NCBI RefSeq assembly: GCF_005233835.1
Contig: NZ_SZQA01000024.1
Location: forward strand, 1-64,000
DNA: 64,000 bases
Reading direction: 5' to 3'
Source of the DNA: Herbidospora galbida
Lineage (GTDB): Bacteria; Actinomycetota; Actinomycetes; Streptosporangiales; Streptosporangiaceae
Made by a program: the position numbers and the translations under genes. This document shows, piece after piece, positions 33,703 through 43,822 of this stretch. The stretch's first letter is position 1, and each line of letters begins with the position of its first letter. The notes under the pieces are model-generated. The model was not told where the DNA came from and did no database searches. It was given only the letters and a program-made list of their open reading frames with translations.

Positions 33703-33708
33703 TAGGCT
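33703..33708 (+). promoter_or_regulatory. -10 element of the MFS gene, leaderless type
   Basis: TAGGCT at 33703-33708, 6 nt before GTG 33715; no Shine-Dalgarno fits. The -35 is not clear. Confidence 0.4.
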
Positions 33709-33714
33709 GGCCGC

Positions 33715-35016
33715 GTGTCCTACGTCTCAGATCTTCGCGTCGTGCTGCGGGGCAGGGACTTCCGACGGCTCTTCGGCACCCGCCTGGTCTCGCAGTTCTC
33801 CGACGGGATCTTCACCCTCGCGGTCGCCGGATACGCCTTCTTCAGTCCCGAGAAGCACACGTCGGTCGCCGACGTCGCGGCCGCGTTCGCGGTGCTTCTG
33901 CTGCCCTACTCGATCGTCGGCCCCTTCGCCGGGGTGTTCATCGACCGATGGTCGCGCCGGCAGATCCTGGTCATCGGCCCGCTGGTCAGAGCCGCCCTCC
34001 TGTTCCTGTCCGCGATCGTGGTCGCGGTGCAGGCGCCCGACTGGATCTTCTACGCCACGGCCTTCGGGGTGCTGGGCGTCAACCGGTTCTTCCTCTCGGC
34101 GCTGGGGGCCTCCCTGCCCCACGTCGTGCCCAAGGACACGCTCATGATCGCGAACGCGGTCACGCCGACGTCCGGGACCGTCCTGACGTTCGTGGGCGCG
34201 GGTTTCGGCTTCGTGCTCCGGTGGGCCTTGGGGCCCGATCCCTCCGACACGGCCGCGATCCTGGTCATCTCCGGTGTGATCTTCGCGTCCAGTGCGCTGA
34301 TCGCCCGCCGGATGGGACGGGAACTGCTCGGCCCCTCCTACGACTCCGACCGGCCCCAGGCCCGCGACGCCGTGCGCCACGTCCTCAGCGGGCTGGTCGA
34401 CGGCGTCCGCTACATCGCGCACCGGCGCGGTCCCGCTGCGGCCCTCGGGAGCATGGCCGCCCACCGGGTCCTCTACGGCATGTCGCTCGGCATGGTGCTG
34501 ATGCTCTACCGCTACTACTTCACGACCGACGCCGAGGTCGGGCTCACCGCCCTCAGCGGCGTGGTGGCCACCTCGGGGCTGGGCTACTTCGCGGCCGCGT
34601 TCCTCACGCCGTGGGCCACCCAGCGCTTTCGGATCGAGTCGTGGATCCCGATCAGCCTGGGCCTGTGCGGCGCGCTGGAGTTCGTGCTGTGCGCGCCGTT
34701 CCAGCAGTGGGGGTTCCTGGTCACCGGGTTCGTGACCGGCGTCCTGGGCCAGAGCGGCAAGATCTGCACCGACGTCGTCGTCCAGCGCGGCATCGCCGAC
34801 GCCTACCGGGGGCGGGTCTTCTCGATCTACGACCTGCTGTTCAACGGCATGATGGTGGCCGGCGTCTCGATCTCGGCGCTGCTGCTGCCGCCCAACGGCC
34901 GGTCGTTCTTCGTGCTGACGCTGATCACCGTGCTCTACTTCGTGGCGGCGGGCGCCTACCGGCTGGCCGTGCTTCCGGTCGTCCGGCAGGCGGAGCCGCT
35001 CACCGTCAAGCCGTAG
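33715..35016 (+). CDS. MFS transporter
   Basis: A 433-residue polytopic protein with about twelve transmembrane helices. The MFS loop 2-3 motif appears as [16 protein letters not shown]. Full sequence begins [41 protein letters not shown], a pattern typical of MFS_3/enterobactin-exporter-like members. Substrate unknown. Its 3' end overlaps the convergent bioA gene by 11 nt. Confidence 0.88.
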   Translation: MSYVSDLRVVLRGRDFRRLFGTRLVSQFSDGIFTLAVAGYAFFSPEKHTSVADVAAAFAVLLLPYSIVGPFAGVFIDRWSRRQILVIGPLVRAALLFLSAIVVAVQAPDWIFYATAFGVLGVNRFFLSALGASLPHVVPKDTLMIANAVTPTSGTVLTFVGAGFGFVLRWALGPDPSDTAAILVISGVIFASSALIARRMGRELLGPSYDSDRPQARDAVRHVLSGLVDGVRYIAHRRGPAAALGSMAAHRVLYGMSLGMVLMLYRYYFTTDAEVGLTALSGVVATSGLGYFAAAFLTPWATQRFRIESWIPISLGLCGALEFVLCAPFQQWGFLVTGFVTGVLGQSGKICTDVVVQRGIADAYRGRVFSIYDLLFNGMMVAGVSISALLLPPNGRSFFVLTLITVLYFVAAGAYRLAVLPVVRQAEPLTVKP

Positions 35017-36223
35017 CCGCCGCGACCATCGCCTTGGCGATGGTCGCCACCTCCGCCTCGGTGCAGGAATAGGGCGGCATCGCGTAGACGAGCTTTCCGA
35101 AGGGGCGCAGCCAGACACCGTGGTCGAGCGCGGTGTCCTGCGCCTTCTTCATGTCGACCGGCTCGTGACACTCGATGACGCCGATGGCGCCGAGGACGCG
35201 TACATCGGCCACCGAGGCCTGCGCCGGAGCCAGGCCCTTGCGCAGGGTCTCCTCGATGAGGCCGACCTCCGCGCGCCACGGCCGCCCGGCCAGCAGGTCG
35301 AGTGACGCGCCGGCCGCGGCGGCGGCCAGCGGGTTGCCCATGTACGTCGGCCCGTGCATCAGCAGCCCGATGCGCTCGGCGATCTCGGGAGTGGTCAGCG
35401 TGGCGGCCATGGTCATGTAGCCGCCGGTCATCGCCTTGCCGAGGGTGACGATGTCGGCCCTGATCCCGGCGTGGTCGCAGCCGAACAGCTCGCCCGAACG
35501 GCCGAAGCCGGTGGCGATCTCGTCGGCGATCAGCAGCAGCCCGTGGCGGTCGCAGATCTCGCGGAAGGCCCGCAGGTAGGCCGGGTTGTAGAACCGCATC
35601 CCCCCGGCGCCCTGGACGACCGGCTCCAGGATCACCGCGCCGACCGCCGGATCGCCCGCCAGCCGGTCGACCTCGTCGACGTAGGCCTGGTCGACCGGGG
35701 CGTCGTAGCCCAGCGGCGGCACCGGCGCGAAGACCTGCTCGGCCACCGCGCCGGAGAAGATGTGGTGCATCCCGTTGACCGGGTCGCAGACCGACATGCA
35801 GCCGAAGGTGTCACCGTGGTAGCCGCCCCGGACCGTCAGCAGCCGCCGCTTCCCGGTCGCCTGGACGGCCATCTTGATCGCGACCTCGACCGCGACGCTG
35901 CCCGAGTCGGCCAGGAAGACCTTCTCGTAGCCGGTCATCGCGGCCAGCCGCTCGGCCAGCAGGATCGCCGGCTCGTGGGTGAGCCCGCCGAACATCACGT
36001 GGGCCATCCGGCCGAGCTGGCCCGTGATCGCGGCGTCGATCTCCGGCACCCGGTAGCCGTGGATGGCCGCCCACCACGACGACATGCCGTCGATGACCTC
36101 GCGGCCGTCGGCGAGCCTGAGCCGCACACCTTCCGCGCTCTCCACCACGTGGGTGGGCACGGCCGGGGGCACGGTCGCGTAGGGATGCCAGACGTGCCGC
36201 GCGTCGAGCTCCGCGAGGTTCAC
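35006..36223 (-). CDS. bioA: Adenosylmethionine-8-amino-7-oxononanoate aminotransferase
   Basis: Biotin synthesis: transfers the SAM amino group to KAPA giving DAPA. A 405-residue fold-type I PLP enzyme with [11 protein letters not shown] at the N terminus, [37 protein letters not shown], and the PLP lysine in [14 protein letters not shown] 36223 overlaps the cca stop as GTGA, so the gene is translationally coupled to cca. No other biotin gene is in the window. Confidence 0.95.
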   Translation of the reverse strand: MNLAELDARHVWHPYATVPPAVPTHVVESAEGVRLRLADGREVIDGMSSWWAAIHGYRVPEIDAAITGQLGRMAHVMFGGLTHEPAILLAERLAAMTGYEKVFLADSGSVAVEVAIKMAVQATGKRRLLTVRGGYHGDTFGCMSVCDPVNGMHHIFSGAVAEQVFAPVPPLGYDAPVDQAYVDEVDRLAGDPAVGAVILEPVVQGAGGMRFYNPAYLRAFREICDRHGLLLIADEIATGFGRSGELFGCDHAGIRADIVTLGKAMTGGYMTMAATLTTPEIAERIGLLMHGPTYMGNPLAAAAAGASLDLLAGRPWRAEVGLIEETLRKGLAPAQASVADVRVLGAIGVIECHEPVDMKKAQDTALDHGVWLRPFGKLVYAMPPYSCTEAEVATIAKAMVAAATA

Positions 36224-37635
36224 TGGGTGGCCGCCCATTCGAGCAGGCGGGCGCGGGCGACGTCCTTGCCGAGAATGCCCTCGTCCATCCGCAGGTCGAG
36301 CAGGAACTTGTAGGCCCGGCCGATCATCGGGCCCGGCGGGATGCCGAGGATCTCCTGGATCTCGTTGCCGTCGAGCTCGGGCCGGATCTTGGCCAGTTCC
36401 TCCTCTTCGGCCAGCTTCGCGATGCGCTCTTCGAGCTGGTCGTAGGTGCGGGCCAGGGCGGCGGCCTTGCGCTTGTTGCGGGTGGTGCAGTCGGCCCGGG
36501 TCAGCTTGTGGAGCCGGTCGAGCAGGTGGTCGGCGTCGCGGACGTAGCGGCGCACCGCGCTGTCGGTCCACTCGCCGGTGCCGTAGCCGTGGAAGCGCAG
36601 GTGCAGTTCGACCAGGCGGGCGACGTCGGAGGTCACCTCTTTGGGGAACCGCAGCGCGGTCAGGCGACGCTTGGTCATCTGGGCGCCGACGACCTCGTGG
36701 TGGTGGAAGGAGACCCGGTTGCCGGGCTCGTTCCTGCGGGTCTTGGGCTTGCCGATGTCGTGCAGCAGCGCCGCCCAGCGCAGCACCCGGTCGGGGCCGC
36801 CGACCTCCTGCGCGATGGCCTGGTCGAGCACGATCAGCGTGTGCTCGTAGACGTCCTTGTGACGGTGGTGCTCGTCGATCTCCAGCCGCAGCTTGGGCAG
36901 CTCGGGCAGGACGTGGTCGGCCAGGCCCGTCTCGACCAGGATCGTCAGGCCCTCGCGCGGGTGGGCGCCGCAGATCAGCTTGTCGAGCTCGGCCTGGATG
37001 CGCTCGGCCGAGACGATCTCGATGCGGCCGGCCATCTCGGTCATCGCCCTGACGGCGTCGGGGTCGACGGTGAACCCGAGCTGCGAGGCGAACCGGGCCG
37101 CGCGCAGCATGCGCAGCGGGTCGTCGTCGAACGACTGCTCCGGCGTGCCGGGCGTGCGCAGCACCTTGCGGGCCAGGTCGGCCAGGCCGCCGTAAGGGTC
37201 GACGAACTCCCGGCCCGGCAGCCGGACCGCCATCGCGTTGACCGCGAAGTCACGCCGGGCCAGGTCGGCTTCGAGCGTGTCGCCGTAGGCGACCTCGGGC
37301 TTGCGCGACTTGGGGTCGTACGACTCGCTGCGGTAGGTCGTGATCTCGAGCTGCCAGTCGCCCTTGCGTACGCCGACCGTGCCGAAGTCGATGCCGATCG
37401 TCCAGATCGCGTCGCCCCAATCGCGCACGATCTCCAGAACGCGTTCGGGATGGGCGTCGGTGGTGAAATCGAGGTCGGCCCCCGACCGGCCGAGCAGCAC
37501 GTCGCGCACCGGCCCGCCCACGAGGGCCAGCTCGTGGCCGTGTTTGGCGAACAGGTCGCCCAGTTCGTGGGCGACGGGTTCGATCCGGCGGAGCAGGTCG
37601 GCCAGAGCGTTCTCTATCGGGTTTGTAGGGGACAA
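36220..37635 (-). CDS. cca: CCA tRNA nucleotidyltransferase
   Basis: Adds or repairs tRNA 3' CCA. A 471-residue protein: class II nucleotidyltransferase head ([24 protein letters not shown] with the catalytic DxD), [10 protein letters not shown], the neck ([17 protein letters not shown]), and a C-terminal HD domain ([18 protein letters not shown]) as in actinobacterial members. Start is TTG 37635 (GAAGGACC 12 nt upstream). Coupled to bioA. Note that both tRNA-Ser genes here already encode CCA, so repair may dominate for those. Confidence 0.94.
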   Translation of the reverse strand: MSPTNPIENALADLLRRIEPVAHELGDLFAKHGHELALVGGPVRDVLLGRSGADLDFTTDAHPERVLEIVRDWGDAIWTIGIDFGTVGVRKGDWQLEITTYRSESYDPKSRKPEVAYGDTLEADLARRDFAVNAMAVRLPGREFVDPYGGLADLARKVLRTPGTPEQSFDDDPLRMLRAARFASQLGFTVDPDAVRAMTEMAGRIEIVSAERIQAELDKLICGAHPREGLTILVETGLADHVLPELPKLRLEIDEHHRHKDVYEHTLIVLDQAIAQEVGGPDRVLRWAALLHDIGKPKTRRNEPGNRVSFHHHEVVGAQMTKRRLTALRFPKEVTSDVARLVELHLRFHGYGTGEWTDSAVRRYVRDADHLLDRLHKLTRADCTTRNKRKAAALARTYDQLEERIAKLAEEEELAKIRPELDGNEIQEILGIPPGPMIGRAYKFLLDLRMDEGILGKDVARARLLEWAATQ

Positions 37636-37749
37636 GCTGGGTAGGTCCTTCGGTTACGGAACAGGTGCCACTGGGCTAATACACCTATGGCGATCAGCAG
37701 GCTACGTTCAGTGCAGATCTGTCGGGGGCCGGGAGAAGGAGCACACCAC

Positions 37750-38253
37750 ATGCAGGACGCCCTCGCGATCCATCGCTGGCTCCTCGCCCGTCAAATCCAC
37801 CATGAAATCGTACGGCTTCCGCGCGTCCTGACTTCCGCCGACGAGCTGCCCGAGGTGCTGGGAGTTCCGCCCGAGACCTGCGTGACCGTCACCGTGTTCG
37901 AGGTGACCACCCGCGGCTGCCGCGAACCCGTCGCGGTCATCAGCTCGGTGGCCCGCAAACCACGGCCGAGCGTGATCGCCGCCGCGTTAGGCGCCGAACG
38001 GGTCAGGCCCGCCTCCTCCTACACGGTCAACGCGGTCACCGACTACGCGGCCGGGCTGGTGTCCCCGCTGCTGCTGCCCGAGAAGCTCACCCTGCTGATC
38101 GACCGGCGGCTGGTCGACGCCACCGATCCCGACGCGTTCGTGCACACCGCGACGGGCGAACGCATGACAGCGCTGCGACTACGCGCTGTGCATCTGTTCC
38201 CTCTGGCCTCGGGAAAGCCGGTGGAGCTCGCCGGTCACGGCCTGGCAAGCTGA
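37750..38253 (+). CDS. YbaK/ProX-type aminoacyl-tRNA deacylase-like protein
   Basis: A 167-residue protein from ATG 37750 with AAGGAG 8 nt upstream; the frame is open earlier. Sequence ALAIHRWLLARQIHHEIVRLPRVLTSADELPEVLGVPPETCVTVTVFEV... fits the YbaK/EbsC editing fold. The usual catalytic Lys (here within SVARKPRPSVIAAAL) appears kept. It may trans-edit mischarged tRNA; proximity to cca is consistent but not proof. Confidence 0.8.
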   Translation: MQDALAIHRWLLARQIHHEIVRLPRVLTSADELPEVLGVPPETCVTVTVFEVTTRGCREPVAVISSVARKPRPSVIAAALGAERVRPASSYTVNAVTDYAAGLVSPLLLPEKLTLLIDRRLVDATDPDAFVHTATGERMTALRLRAVHLFPLASGKPVELAGHGLAS

Positions 38254-38256
38254 CAT

Positions 38257-38270
38257 CGGCCATATGGCCG
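38257..38270. promoter_or_regulatory. 14-bp perfect palindrome before the DUF6049 gene
   Basis: CGGCCATATGGCCG lies just upstream of the TAGCAT (38278-38283) -10-like hexamer that stands 7 nt before GTG 38291. Candidate operator or a short hairpin after the YbaK gene. Confidence 0.4.
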
Positions 38271-38290
38271 GGGCCTATAGCATTCAGGGC

Positions 38291-40351
38291 GTGCGTCGCC
38301 TCGGTCCCGTCTTGTTCGCCTTTCTGCTCGCCGGTGCGGGCCTGGCGATCCCGGCGGCCCCCACAGCGTCGGCGGCCACCGCGCGGGCGGCCGACCCGGT
38401 CACGCTGAGTGAGTTCAGCCCCGAAACCCCCACCCGGGCCGACCAGACGATCACCATCGCCGGCGCCGTCACGGGCATCCCGCAGAGCTTCGTCCGCGTC
38501 CAGGTGAGATACGCCGCCGGACGCCCCTTCGCCTCCCGCGCCGACATCGCCGCCTACGTCACCGGCCAGACGATCTTCACGAACTCGTGGCGGACGAAGG
38601 TGCAGTCGACCCAGCTCGACGGGACGGGCAAGCTGCCGTTCACCATCTCGGTGTCTCCGGCCGAGCTCAGCATCACCCAGCCCGGCGTCTACCCGCTGGA
38701 GGTGGAGGCCGTCGACGGCGCCACCGGCCAGGTCGTCGGCGTCGAGCGCACCTTCCTCACGTACGTCCCCAAGGGCACCGCCGTGAAGCCGACCCGGCTG
38801 GCGCTGGCCCTCCCGCTGACCGCGCAGCCGAAGCGGGCCGACGACCAGACGTTCCTCGACGACGACCTGTTCGGCGACGGCCGCCTCAACAACCTGCTCG
38901 CGCTGGCCACCGCGACCGACGAGACCGCCACCTGGTTCGTCGACGGCTCGGTGCTCGACGACGCCCAGCGGGTGTCGCGGCCCTACTACCTCGAGGGCAC
39001 CGCGAAAGACGGCCTGGCCCAGGGCGCCGAGTGGGTGACCTCCCTGCGGTCGGCGCTGGCCGACAACCCCGTCATGGCGATGCCCTACGCCGACGCCGAC
39101 CTCGGCGCGATCGTCCACAACGGGCTCGACACGACCACCCCCACGGCGCTCCTCGTCGGCTCGTTCGCCACCAACCAGCTGCTCAAGGTGGGGTCGGCGA
39201 CGACGTCCACCGTCTGGCCGGTCGGCGGGGTGATCGACCGCGACACCCTCGACGCGCTGGCCGTCAACGGCGTCGACACGGTGCTGCTGGCCCAGGCCGC
39301 GGTGCCGCCCGAGGCGACCGCGGCACGGGCCGGGTCGGCCGGGGTGGTCGACACGGTGAGCGGGCCGGTGATCGTGCAGACGGCCGATCCGGTGCTCAGT
39401 GGGCTGCTCGGCACCGACGGCCGCGCGGCCGGTGCGACCGTGGCGGCCCGGCAGCGCTACATCGCCGAGACCGCCATGAACGGGCTCACCGCCAACCGGG
39501 CGGCGCCGCTGATCGCGATGCCGTCGAACCACCTGTGGAACCCCGATCCGACGTTCATGACGGCCCTGCTCAAGCCGCTGCCGTGGGTGCGCGACGTGCC
39601 GCTGGCCTCGATCAGGCCGGCCAAGAACGCCCCGGTGGGCGACCTGGTCTATCCGGCGCAGGCGCGGCAGCAGGAGTTGCGCAAGTCGTACATGAACGGG
39701 GTTCGCCGGCTGGCCCGCACGGCCGAGGTCGCGATGGCGCTGCCGACGAGCGGGCAGCGGACCTACGACCGGGCGGTGCTGCGGCTGACCTCGGCGTCGT
39801 GGCGGGGCGGCAAGAAGGCCCCCGAGTTCGCCAAGCAGGTCAACTCGTCGATCGTGAAGCAGATGGACCGGGTCTTCATCGTCGGCGCCGACGACCCGTT
39901 CGCGGTGGCCGGCACCAACGGGCGCATCCTGGTGACGGTGCGCAACACGCTCCGCGAGAACGTGAACTTCAACCTCGAGGTCCGGTCGCGCGACCCCGAC
40001 CAGCTCCAGGTCGACGCGGCCGGCGGCGTGTTCGTCGAGAAGCAGGCCGAGGTGCAGGCCGGGAAGGCCGGCACCTACGAGATCCCCGTCGTGGTGCCCG
40101 CCGACCACGGCCAGGCCAAGTTCGACGTGCAGCTGCTGACCGCCGACGGCCGCAAGTACGGCAAGCCGACCGAGATCGTCATCTCCGCCACCGGATACAC
40201 CGGCATCGCCCTGGTGATCGTCGGCGTCGCGGTGACGATCATGCTGGCCGCCGTCGTCCTGCGGCTGCTCCGCCGCCATCAGCGCAAGGACCCGGTCTTC
40301 CCGGCGCCCGTGCAGATGCCCATGGAGCAGGAGGAGCCCCAGGGGGCGTAG
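38291..40351 (+). CDS. DUF6049 family secreted, membrane-anchored protein
   Basis: A 686-residue protein from GTG 38291, probably leaderless. Signal peptide residues 1-30 (RRLGPVLFAFLLAGAGLAIPAAPTASAA), a large Ig-like and mixed extracellular region, and a C-terminal TM helix (TGIALVIVGVAVTIMLAAVVLRLL) with a short basic cytoplasmic tail. It lies between cca and murJ as in many actinobacteria, hence probably an envelope function; mechanism unknown. GTG at 38291 is preferred to ATG 38264 since the latter would precede the signal peptide with extra residues. Confidence 0.88.
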   Translation: MRRLGPVLFAFLLAGAGLAIPAAPTASAATARAADPVTLSEFSPETPTRADQTITIAGAVTGIPQSFVRVQVRYAAGRPFASRADIAAYVTGQTIFTNSWRTKVQSTQLDGTGKLPFTISVSPAELSITQPGVYPLEVEAVDGATGQVVGVERTFLTYVPKGTAVKPTRLALALPLTAQPKRADDQTFLDDDLFGDGRLNNLLALATATDETATWFVDGSVLDDAQRVSRPYYLEGTAKDGLAQGAEWVTSLRSALADNPVMAMPYADADLGAIVHNGLDTTTPTALLVGSFATNQLLKVGSATTSTVWPVGGVIDRDTLDALAVNGVDTVLLAQAAVPPEATAARAGSAGVVDTVSGPVIVQTADPVLSGLLGTDGRAAGATVAARQRYIAETAMNGLTANRAAPLIAMPSNHLWNPDPTFMTALLKPLPWVRDVPLASIRPAKNAPVGDLVYPAQARQQELRKSYMNGVRRLARTAEVAMALPTSGQRTYDRAVLRLTSASWRGGKKAPEFAKQVNSSIVKQMDRVFIVGADDPFAVAGTNGRILVTVRNTLRENVNFNLEVRSRDPDQLQVDAAGGVFVEKQAEVQAGKAGTYEIPVVVPADHGQAKFDVQLLTADGRKYGKPTEIVISATGYTGIALVIVGVAVTIMLAAVVLRLLRRHQRKDPVFPAPVQMPMEQEEPQGA

Positions 40352-40392
40352 CCTCGTCTCGCTGTAGGCCGGGTGGATCAAGGAGCTGATCG

Positions 40393-42006
40393 ATGAGCCG
40401 GATGCTGCGCGCGAGCGCGATCATGGCGGCGGGCACGCTGGTGTCCCGTGTGACCGGTTTCCTCCGGACCGCCATCCTGGCCTCGGCCATCGGCACGGCG
40501 ATCCTCGGCGACGCCTACAACGTGGCCTACACGATCCCCTTCGTGCTGCTCGACCTGCTGATCACCGGCGTGCTGAGCAGCGTGGTGGTGCCGGCGATCG
40601 TGCGGCGGCAGAAGATCGACGCCGACGGGGGAGCCGCCTACGAACAACGGCTCCTGACCATCGCCGCGCTCGGCCTCACCGCCGTCGCGATCATCGCCGT
40701 CGTGCTGGCCCGCCCCCTCGTGCTCCTGTACGCCGACAAGCTGCCCCCCGAAGGCGTCACGGCGGCCGTGACGATGGCGCAGTTCATCCTCCCCCAGATC
40801 GCCTTCTTCGGCGTGGGCGCCGTGGCCGGGGCCATCCTCAACGCCCGCGACCGGTTCGCCGCCCCCATGTGGGCCCCGGTGCTGAACAACCTCGTGGTCA
40901 TCGGCGTCGCGGCGGCGTACCTGCTGAGCGACGGCCCCTCGAACATCGATCAGGTCACCCATGCCGACCTGGTGCTGCTCGGCCTCGGCACCACGGCCGG
41001 CATCGTGGCCCAGGCGTTCGTGCTGGTCGTCTCGCTGCTGCGGGCCGGGGTGCGGTTCCGGCCGAGGTTCGACCTGCGCAACGCGGGGCTGGGGGAGATG
41101 GCCCGGCTCGGCGCGGGCGCGCTGGCCTTCACGGTGATCAACCAGATCGGCTTCGTGATCACCACCAACCTGGCCGTCGGAGCCGGCGCCGCCGCCGCGG
41201 AGGAGGGCGTGCACGGCCGGGGCCTGACGCCCTACTCCTACGCCTTCCAGCTCTTCCAGCTGCCGTACGGGATCATCGCGGTCTCGGTGATCACGGCGCT
41301 GCTCCCCCGGCTGAGCCGGTTCGTCCACGACAAGGACTTCGCGTCGGCCCGTGAGGAGTTCGCGGGCGGGGTCAGGACCGTCAGCGCCCTGATCGTGCCC
41401 GCCGGGCTGCTGCTGATGGTGCTCGGCCCCTCGGTGACCGTGCTGATCTTCGGCCGTGGGGCGGTCACGGTCGAGCAGGCCGTCTACATCGGCAACGTGC
41501 TCCAGGTGTTCGGCCTCGCGCTGGTGCCGTTCTCGGTCTTCCAGCTGCTGCTGCGGGTTTTCTACAGCTTCGGCGACACCCGCACCCCGGCCGTGATCGC
41601 CGGGGCGAACGTGCTGGTCAACGCGGCGATCGGTCTTACTTTGTACTTCACTATCCCGCCCGACCTGGTTGTCATGGGTTTGGCGGGTTCGTTTACTGTG
41701 ACGTACGTTCTGGCGTGCGTCCTCACGTGGGTGCTGGCGTCGCGGCGGGTCGGCGGACTCGGCGGGCGGGCCGTCGCCTCGGGGCTGATGCGCATGTACC
41801 TCGCGGCGATCCCGGCCGCCCTCGTGGCGCTGGCGGTGCTGTGGGCGAGCGTGCGGATCACCGAGGTGACCGTGCTCAGCTCGCTGGTCGTGCTCGTCGT
41901 CGGCGGCGGCCTCGCGCTCGGCGTCTACCTCGCGCTCGCGCACCGGCTGGGCATCCAGGAAGTGCGGTCCATCATTGGAATGGTGACGAGACGGGTAGGA
42001 CGCTAA
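40393..42006 (+). CDS. murJ: Lipid II flippase
   Basis: Moves lipid II across the membrane for peptidoglycan synthesis. A 537-residue protein of 14-helix MOP fold: SRVTGFLRTAILASAIGT at the N terminus (conserved Arg residues of TM1), AYNVAYTIPFVL, LLRVFYSFGDTRTP, and basic C-terminal tail. AAGGAGCTGATCG precedes ATG 40393. In mycobacteria MviN/MurJ is fused to a pseudokinase; here the kinase-like protein is the next gene. Confidence 0.95.
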   Translation: MSRMLRASAIMAAGTLVSRVTGFLRTAILASAIGTAILGDAYNVAYTIPFVLLDLLITGVLSSVVVPAIVRRQKIDADGGAAYEQRLLTIAALGLTAVAIIAVVLARPLVLLYADKLPPEGVTAAVTMAQFILPQIAFFGVGAVAGAILNARDRFAAPMWAPVLNNLVVIGVAAAYLLSDGPSNIDQVTHADLVLLGLGTTAGIVAQAFVLVVSLLRAGVRFRPRFDLRNAGLGEMARLGAGALAFTVINQIGFVITTNLAVGAGAAAAEEGVHGRGLTPYSYAFQLFQLPYGIIAVSVITALLPRLSRFVHDKDFASAREEFAGGVRTVSALIVPAGLLLMVLGPSVTVLIFGRGAVTVEQAVYIGNVLQVFGLALVPFSVFQLLLRVFYSFGDTRTPAVIAGANVLVNAAIGLTLYFTIPPDLVVMGLAGSFTVTYVLACVLTWVLASRRVGGLGGRAVASGLMRMYLAAIPAALVALAVLWASVRITEVTVLSSLVVLVVGGGLALGVYLALAHRLGIQEVRSIIGMVTRRVGR

Positions 42007-42118
42007 CGGTTTCCGTGCCAACGGGGCTTAAGGTCCGGTTGATGCGACTCCGAAGGGGAAGGCGGGCAAGACCGGCGCGGCACTAGCATGGTGCGCCACA
42101 GAGGGCCCTCAGTGGGCG

Positions 42119-42137
42119 CGGTGTAGACGGTGTAGAC
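42119..42137. repeat. Tandem 9-bp direct repeat upstream of the pseudokinase gene
   Basis: GGTGTAGAC occurs twice in direct succession, with GTGTAGACAAGG at the second copy, in the 202-bp gap after murJ. No other clear element is seen. Confidence 0.35.
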
Positions 42138-42208
42138 AAGGTCGAGCGGAAGCGAGCAGGTGTGGGCGGATCCACCCGGAGTCGGCTGCCGTTCTTGGGA
42201 GCGGCGGC

Positions 42209-43699
42209 GTGAGTATGTCCACTGTCGAACCCGGAACCCGCCTCGCTGATCGATTCCGGTTGGAAGACCGGGTGAACGAGTCGTCCGGGGCCACCTTCTG
42301 GAAGGCCATCGACGAGGTGCTGGCCCGGCCCGTGGCCGTGCACACGTTCGCTCCCGACTTCGAGCGCCAGCACGAGGTGGTCACCGCCGCCCGCGCCGCC
42401 TCCCGGCTCACCGACCCCCGGCTCACCCAAGTCTTCGACGCCGCCGACGAAGACGGCGTCGCCTATGTCGTCAGCGAGTGGGTCTCCGGAGAGTCGCTGC
42501 TCGATCTGCTGTCGGCCGGCCCGCTCGAGGCCGAGCGCGGCGCCGCCCTGGTCGCCGAGGCCGCCGAGGCCATCGCCCACGCCCACGAGCACGGCCTGGC
42601 CCACCTGAACCTCACCCCCAACCGGCTGATGTGGACCTCCGGCAACACCGTGAAGGTCCTCGGGGTCGGCGTCGACGCCGCGATCCTCGACATCGCCGAC
42701 AGCCTGACCGAAGAAGAACGGGCCCAGGCCGACGCCGAGGGTCTCGGCCGTCTCCTGTACGCCGCCCTCACCGGCCACTGGCCTTCGCCCGACGACGACT
42801 GCGGCCTGCCCGAGGCCCCGCTCGACGACGACCACTACTGCACCCCGCGCCAGGTCACCGCAGGTGTGCCGGGCTACCTCGACACGATCGCCTCGCGCAT
42901 CCTCGGGCTGCGCAAGTCGGTCGAGCCGATGGACTCCCCGATGGAGGTCGCCGAGGCCCTGGCCGAGGTGCCCCGCCCGGCCCCCGCCTCCGTCTCGACC
43001 CTGCCCCCGTCCGTCGAGCTGCGCTCCGAGCCGGTCGACACGATCGGCCGGGTGCCGATGCCGCCGATGATCCACCGCCCGGCGCCGCGCCGCTCCCCCA
43101 TGCTGTCGCGCTTCGTGCTGACCGTGGTGGTGCTGCTGGCCATGGTCGTGGTCGGCGTCGGCGCCTGGACGCTCGGCAAGAGCCTGGGCACCGAGCCCGC
43201 CGTCCCCAGCGCCGCCCCGAGCGCCACGGCCGAAGAGGGCCAGGCGGCCGGCAAGCCCGTCGAGGTGAAGATCGCCGGGGCCACGGGCTTCGACCCGCTC
43301 GGCGACGGCGAGGAGCGCAACGAACTGGCCGCCCTGGCCATCGACGGCTCGGCCACCACCGACTGGCACTCCGAGACCTACGGCGGCCCCGACTTCGGCC
43401 GCCTGAAAGACGGTGTCGGCCTGCTGCTCGACCTGGGCAAAGAGACCCGGCTGACCCAGGCGGTGATCGACTTCGGCGCCTCCGGCGGGACGGTCGAGCT
43501 GCGTACCGGCGCCTCTCCCGAGCCTGACAGCCTGAAGACCTTCCTCACTCGCGAGAACGTCAGCGGCAAGGTGACCTTCGACCTGAACGGCTCGTCGGCC
43601 ACCCGCTACCTGCTCGTCTGGTTCACCGAGTTGCCCCCGCACAACAGCGGCTACCGGACCATGATCCGCGACGTCAAGCTGATGGGGTCCAAGGATTGA
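42209..43699 (+). CDS. Membrane-anchored protein kinase-like protein (predicted pseudokinase)
   Basis: A 496-residue protein from GTG 42209 (ATG 42215 possible). Residues about 10-260 have a kinase-like fold, but the active-site motifs are degenerate: the glycine loop is NESSGATF, the VAIK lysine is replaced (VAVHTF), HRD/N is HLNLTPN without the catalytic Asp, and DFG reads GVGVD. One TM helix (LSRFVLTVVVLLAMVVVGVGAWTLG) is followed by an extracellular discoidin-like beta domain (DGSATTDWHSETYGGPDF...TRYLLVWFTELP). Position after murJ matches MviN-pseudokinase systems, where it recruits regulators of wall synthesis (inference). Confidence 0.85.
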   Translation: MSMSTVEPGTRLADRFRLEDRVNESSGATFWKAIDEVLARPVAVHTFAPDFERQHEVVTAARAASRLTDPRLTQVFDAADEDGVAYVVSEWVSGESLLDLLSAGPLEAERGAALVAEAAEAIAHAHEHGLAHLNLTPNRLMWTSGNTVKVLGVGVDAAILDIADSLTEEERAQADAEGLGRLLYAALTGHWPSPDDDCGLPEAPLDDDHYCTPRQVTAGVPGYLDTIASRILGLRKSVEPMDSPMEVAEALAEVPRPAPASVSTLPPSVELRSEPVDTIGRVPMPPMIHRPAPRRSPMLSRFVLTVVVLLAMVVVGVGAWTLGKSLGTEPAVPSAAPSATAEEGQAAGKPVEVKIAGATGFDPLGDGEERNELAALAIDGSATTDWHSETYGGPDFGRLKDGVGLLLDLGKETRLTQAVIDFGASGGTVELRTGASPEPDSLKTFLTRENVSGKVTFDLNGSSATRYLLVWFTELPPHNSGYRTMIRDVKLMGSKD

Positions 43700-43822
43700 C
43701 GCGAGCCGGGAATCCGCCTGATAGAAGCAGGCCGGTTTGATCTGGTTTACGCGCTTTGCCGTTCGCAGAGGGAAGTATGGTGGCACCATCGTGCACGTGA
43801 ACCCCTCGGGATCGGCAGACCA

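Noticed and set aside
38087-40381. 764-residue minus-strand open frame
   Set aside because: Shadow of the DUF6049 gene; His/Arg/Gly-rich composition typical of antisense frames in high-GC DNA.
43709-43735. Second SigR-type promoter upstream of sigM
   Set aside because: GGGAAT is present but the nearest GTT is 21 bp away rather than 18, so the spacing does not fit.
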